A stretch of 34,586 bases of DNA, taken from positions 1-34,586 of the forward strand of contig MUYB01000060.1 of the NCBI GenBank assembly GCA_002015125.1, written 5' to 3'. The notes under the pieces are model-generated. The model ran no database searches. It worked only from the letters and a program-made list of their open reading frames with translations, and was not told the DNA's origin. The position numbers and the translations under genes were made by a program. Origin of the DNA: [Haemophilus] felis (GTDB lineage: Bacteria; Pseudomonadota; Gammaproteobacteria; Enterobacterales; Pasteurellaceae). This document shows, in pieces, positions 33,673 through 34,586 of the stretch (position 1 is the stretch's first letter; the number at the start of each line of letters is the position of its first letter).

Positions 33673-34368
33673 ATGAAAAAGATCGAACAGTTATTTGCCA
33701 ACAACTACAGTTGGGCAAACCGTATGAAAGAAGAGAATAGCGCTTATTTTAAAGAGCTAGCAGAACATCAAACACCAAACTATCTTTGGATTGGCTGCTC
33801 AGATAGTCGCGTTCCTGCAGAAAAATTGACTAATTTAGGACCGGGAGAATTATTTGTTCATCGTAATGTGGCGAATCAAGTTATTCATACCGATTTGAAT
33901 TGTTTGTCTGTAGTGCAATATGCGGTCGATGTATTAGATATTGAACATATTATTATTTGTGGTCATACCAATTGTGGTGGTATTAAAGCTGCAATGGCTG
34001 ATCAAGATTTGGGATTAATTAATAACTGGTTACTCCATTTACGCGATATTTGGTATAAACATAGTCATTTGTTAGGTAAGGTATCGGCGGAAAAAAGAGC
34101 AGATATGTTAACTAAAATTAATGTGGCTGAACAAGTTTATAACTTAGGGCGTTCTTCAATTGTGAAATCTGCTTGGAAAAGAGGGAAGAAACTCTCCTTG
34201 CATGGTTGGGTATATGATGTAAGCGACGGTTTTTTAATTGATCAAGGCGTTATAGCTACCAGTCGTGAAAGTTTAGAGATTTCTTATCGCAACGCCATTT
34301 CTCGCTTACTGACTTTGAGTGAAGAAGATATGCTAAAGAAATCTCACCAACTAGAAAATGAAGGATAA
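33673..34368 (+). CDS. can: Beta-class carbonic anhydrase
   Basis: Can interconverts CO2 and bicarbonate, supplying bicarbonate for carboxylases at atmospheric CO2. The 231 residues include the zinc ligands Cys42 and Asp44 (CSDSRVPAE), His98 and Cys101 (GHTNCGG), and the active-site Asp44-Arg46 dyad, plus [11 protein letters not shown] and [14 protein letters not shown]. The sequence resembles H. influenzae HICA, a type II, bicarbonate-regulated enzyme with this ligand set. It ends two bases before the stop of convergent pepT, with no terminator between them. Confidence 0.96.
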   Translation: MKKIEQLFANNYSWANRMKEENSAYFKELAEHQTPNYLWIGCSDSRVPAEKLTNLGPGELFVHRNVANQVIHTDLNCLSVVQYAVDVLDIEHIIICGHTNCGGIKAAMADQDLGLINNWLLHLRDIWYKHSHLLGKVSAEKRADMLTKINVAEQVYNLGRSSIVKSAWKRGKKLSLHGWVYDVSDGFLIDQGVIATSRESLEISYRNAISRLLTLSEEDMLKKSHQLENEG

Positions 34369-34370
34369 GT

Positions 34371-34537
34371 TTATTTATTTAAGGCAAGGTTGGTAATGTT
34401 TACAATCACTTCTACCGCGCTTTTCATACTTTGTAGAGAGATAAGTTCATGTTTGCTGTGGAAGTTATACCCCCCAGTGAAAATGTTTGGACATGCTAGT
34501 CCATGTTCCGCCAACCAAGCCTGTAGAAGATCAAACC
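34371..34537 (-). pseudogene. pepT: Peptidase T C-terminal fragment, interrupted
   Basis: The last roughly 50 codons match the end of PepT, a cytosolic tripeptide aminopeptidase of the M20 family: [20 protein letters not shown], then [15 protein letters not shown] and a short tail. The expected upstream TDGA segment is replaced by WFDLLQ, and the homology stops at about AWLAEHG. The frame stays open to the window edge but runs through the repeated element. I infer that the element is inserted in pepT. The rest of pepT is not in the window. Confidence 0.75.
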
Positions 34538-34586
34538 AAATCTGACAGTCCCCGTTTAAAATTACTGTGCCTGTCAGATTAATTTG
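34522..34586 (+). mobile_element. Terminal part of a repeated element inserted in pepT
   Basis: From the pepT junction outward the sequence begins TGTAGAAGATCAAACCA, identical (inverted) to window positions 1-17. It continues with a 10-bp inverted repeat, AATCTGACAG (34539-34548) and CTGTCAGATT (34571-34580). The TGT start and nearby inverted repeat are compatible with an insertion-sequence end, for example IS3- or IS481-like. Neither transposase nor full terminal repeat is visible, so the family is not assigned. Confidence 0.5.

Noticed and set aside
1..34586. New defence, secretion or biosynthetic system
   Set aside because: Nearly every gene belongs to a known housekeeping family with conserved neighbours; no cluster of unknown genes, CRISPR repeats or integrase was found.

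Overview
This 34.6-kb window looks like a chromosomal segment of a Pasteurellaceae bacterium, most likely Aggregatibacter or a close Haemophilus relative. Three things point there. First, the exact 9-base DNA-uptake core AAGTGCGGT occurs nine times on both strands. Second, the base composition is AT-rich. Third, several blocks follow gene orders known from Haemophilus influenzae or E. coli: menI-like/ydiJ/ompA/grxD, fnr-uspE, greA/yhbY and yoaA-tsaB-slp-fadD-rnd. Species assignment is inference only.

Layout. 1-979: a 17-base end of a repeated element, a 5'-truncated P2-type phage portal gene, and a promoter at the phage/chromosome junction. 980-2029: the heme-utilisation pair hutX-hutZ. 2096-6585: a leftward cluster hemH, a MenI-like thioesterase and the flavin/Fe-S oxidase ydiJ. 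6914-7948: ompA with a hairpin-bearing leader. 8043-9862: lemA followed by two TPM-domain proteins, the second with a glycine-rich repetitive tail. 9954-14729: grxD, a DUF441 membrane protein and hrpA. 14759-15921: xseB-ispA, leftward. 16062-18293: thiI and a family 25 glycosyltransferase broken by one in-frame TGA. 18340-19945: an NSS-type metP transporter with its tiny partner metS. 20254-22046: fnr-uspE, with an FNR box ahead of fnr and a small divergent membrane-protein ORF. 22274-25093: a YcbX-like MOSC protein, greA with an attenuator-like leader, yhbY and yeaD. 25180-31473: yoaA, tsaB, slp, fadD and rnd. 31530-33569: sspA-sspB and queF. 33673-34368: the beta-carbonic anhydrase can. 34371-34586: the C-terminal end of pepT running into the same repeated element that begins the window.

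Most of the content is housekeeping: heme and redox metabolism, tRNA modification (thiI, tsaB, queF), RNA decay and ribosome-linked functions (hrpA, rnd, yhbY), anaerobic and stress control (fnr, uspE, sspAB, greA), and envelope proteins. No tRNA, rRNA, CRISPR array or complete mobile element was recognised, and I see no clear new multigene defence or biosynthetic system. The most notable points are the repeat-bounded window ends with a disrupted pepT, the orphan phage portal remnant, the nonsense-split glycosyltransferase, the greA leader terminator, the strong ompA leader stem, and two small membrane-protein genes (30 and about 32 codons) that are easily missed.
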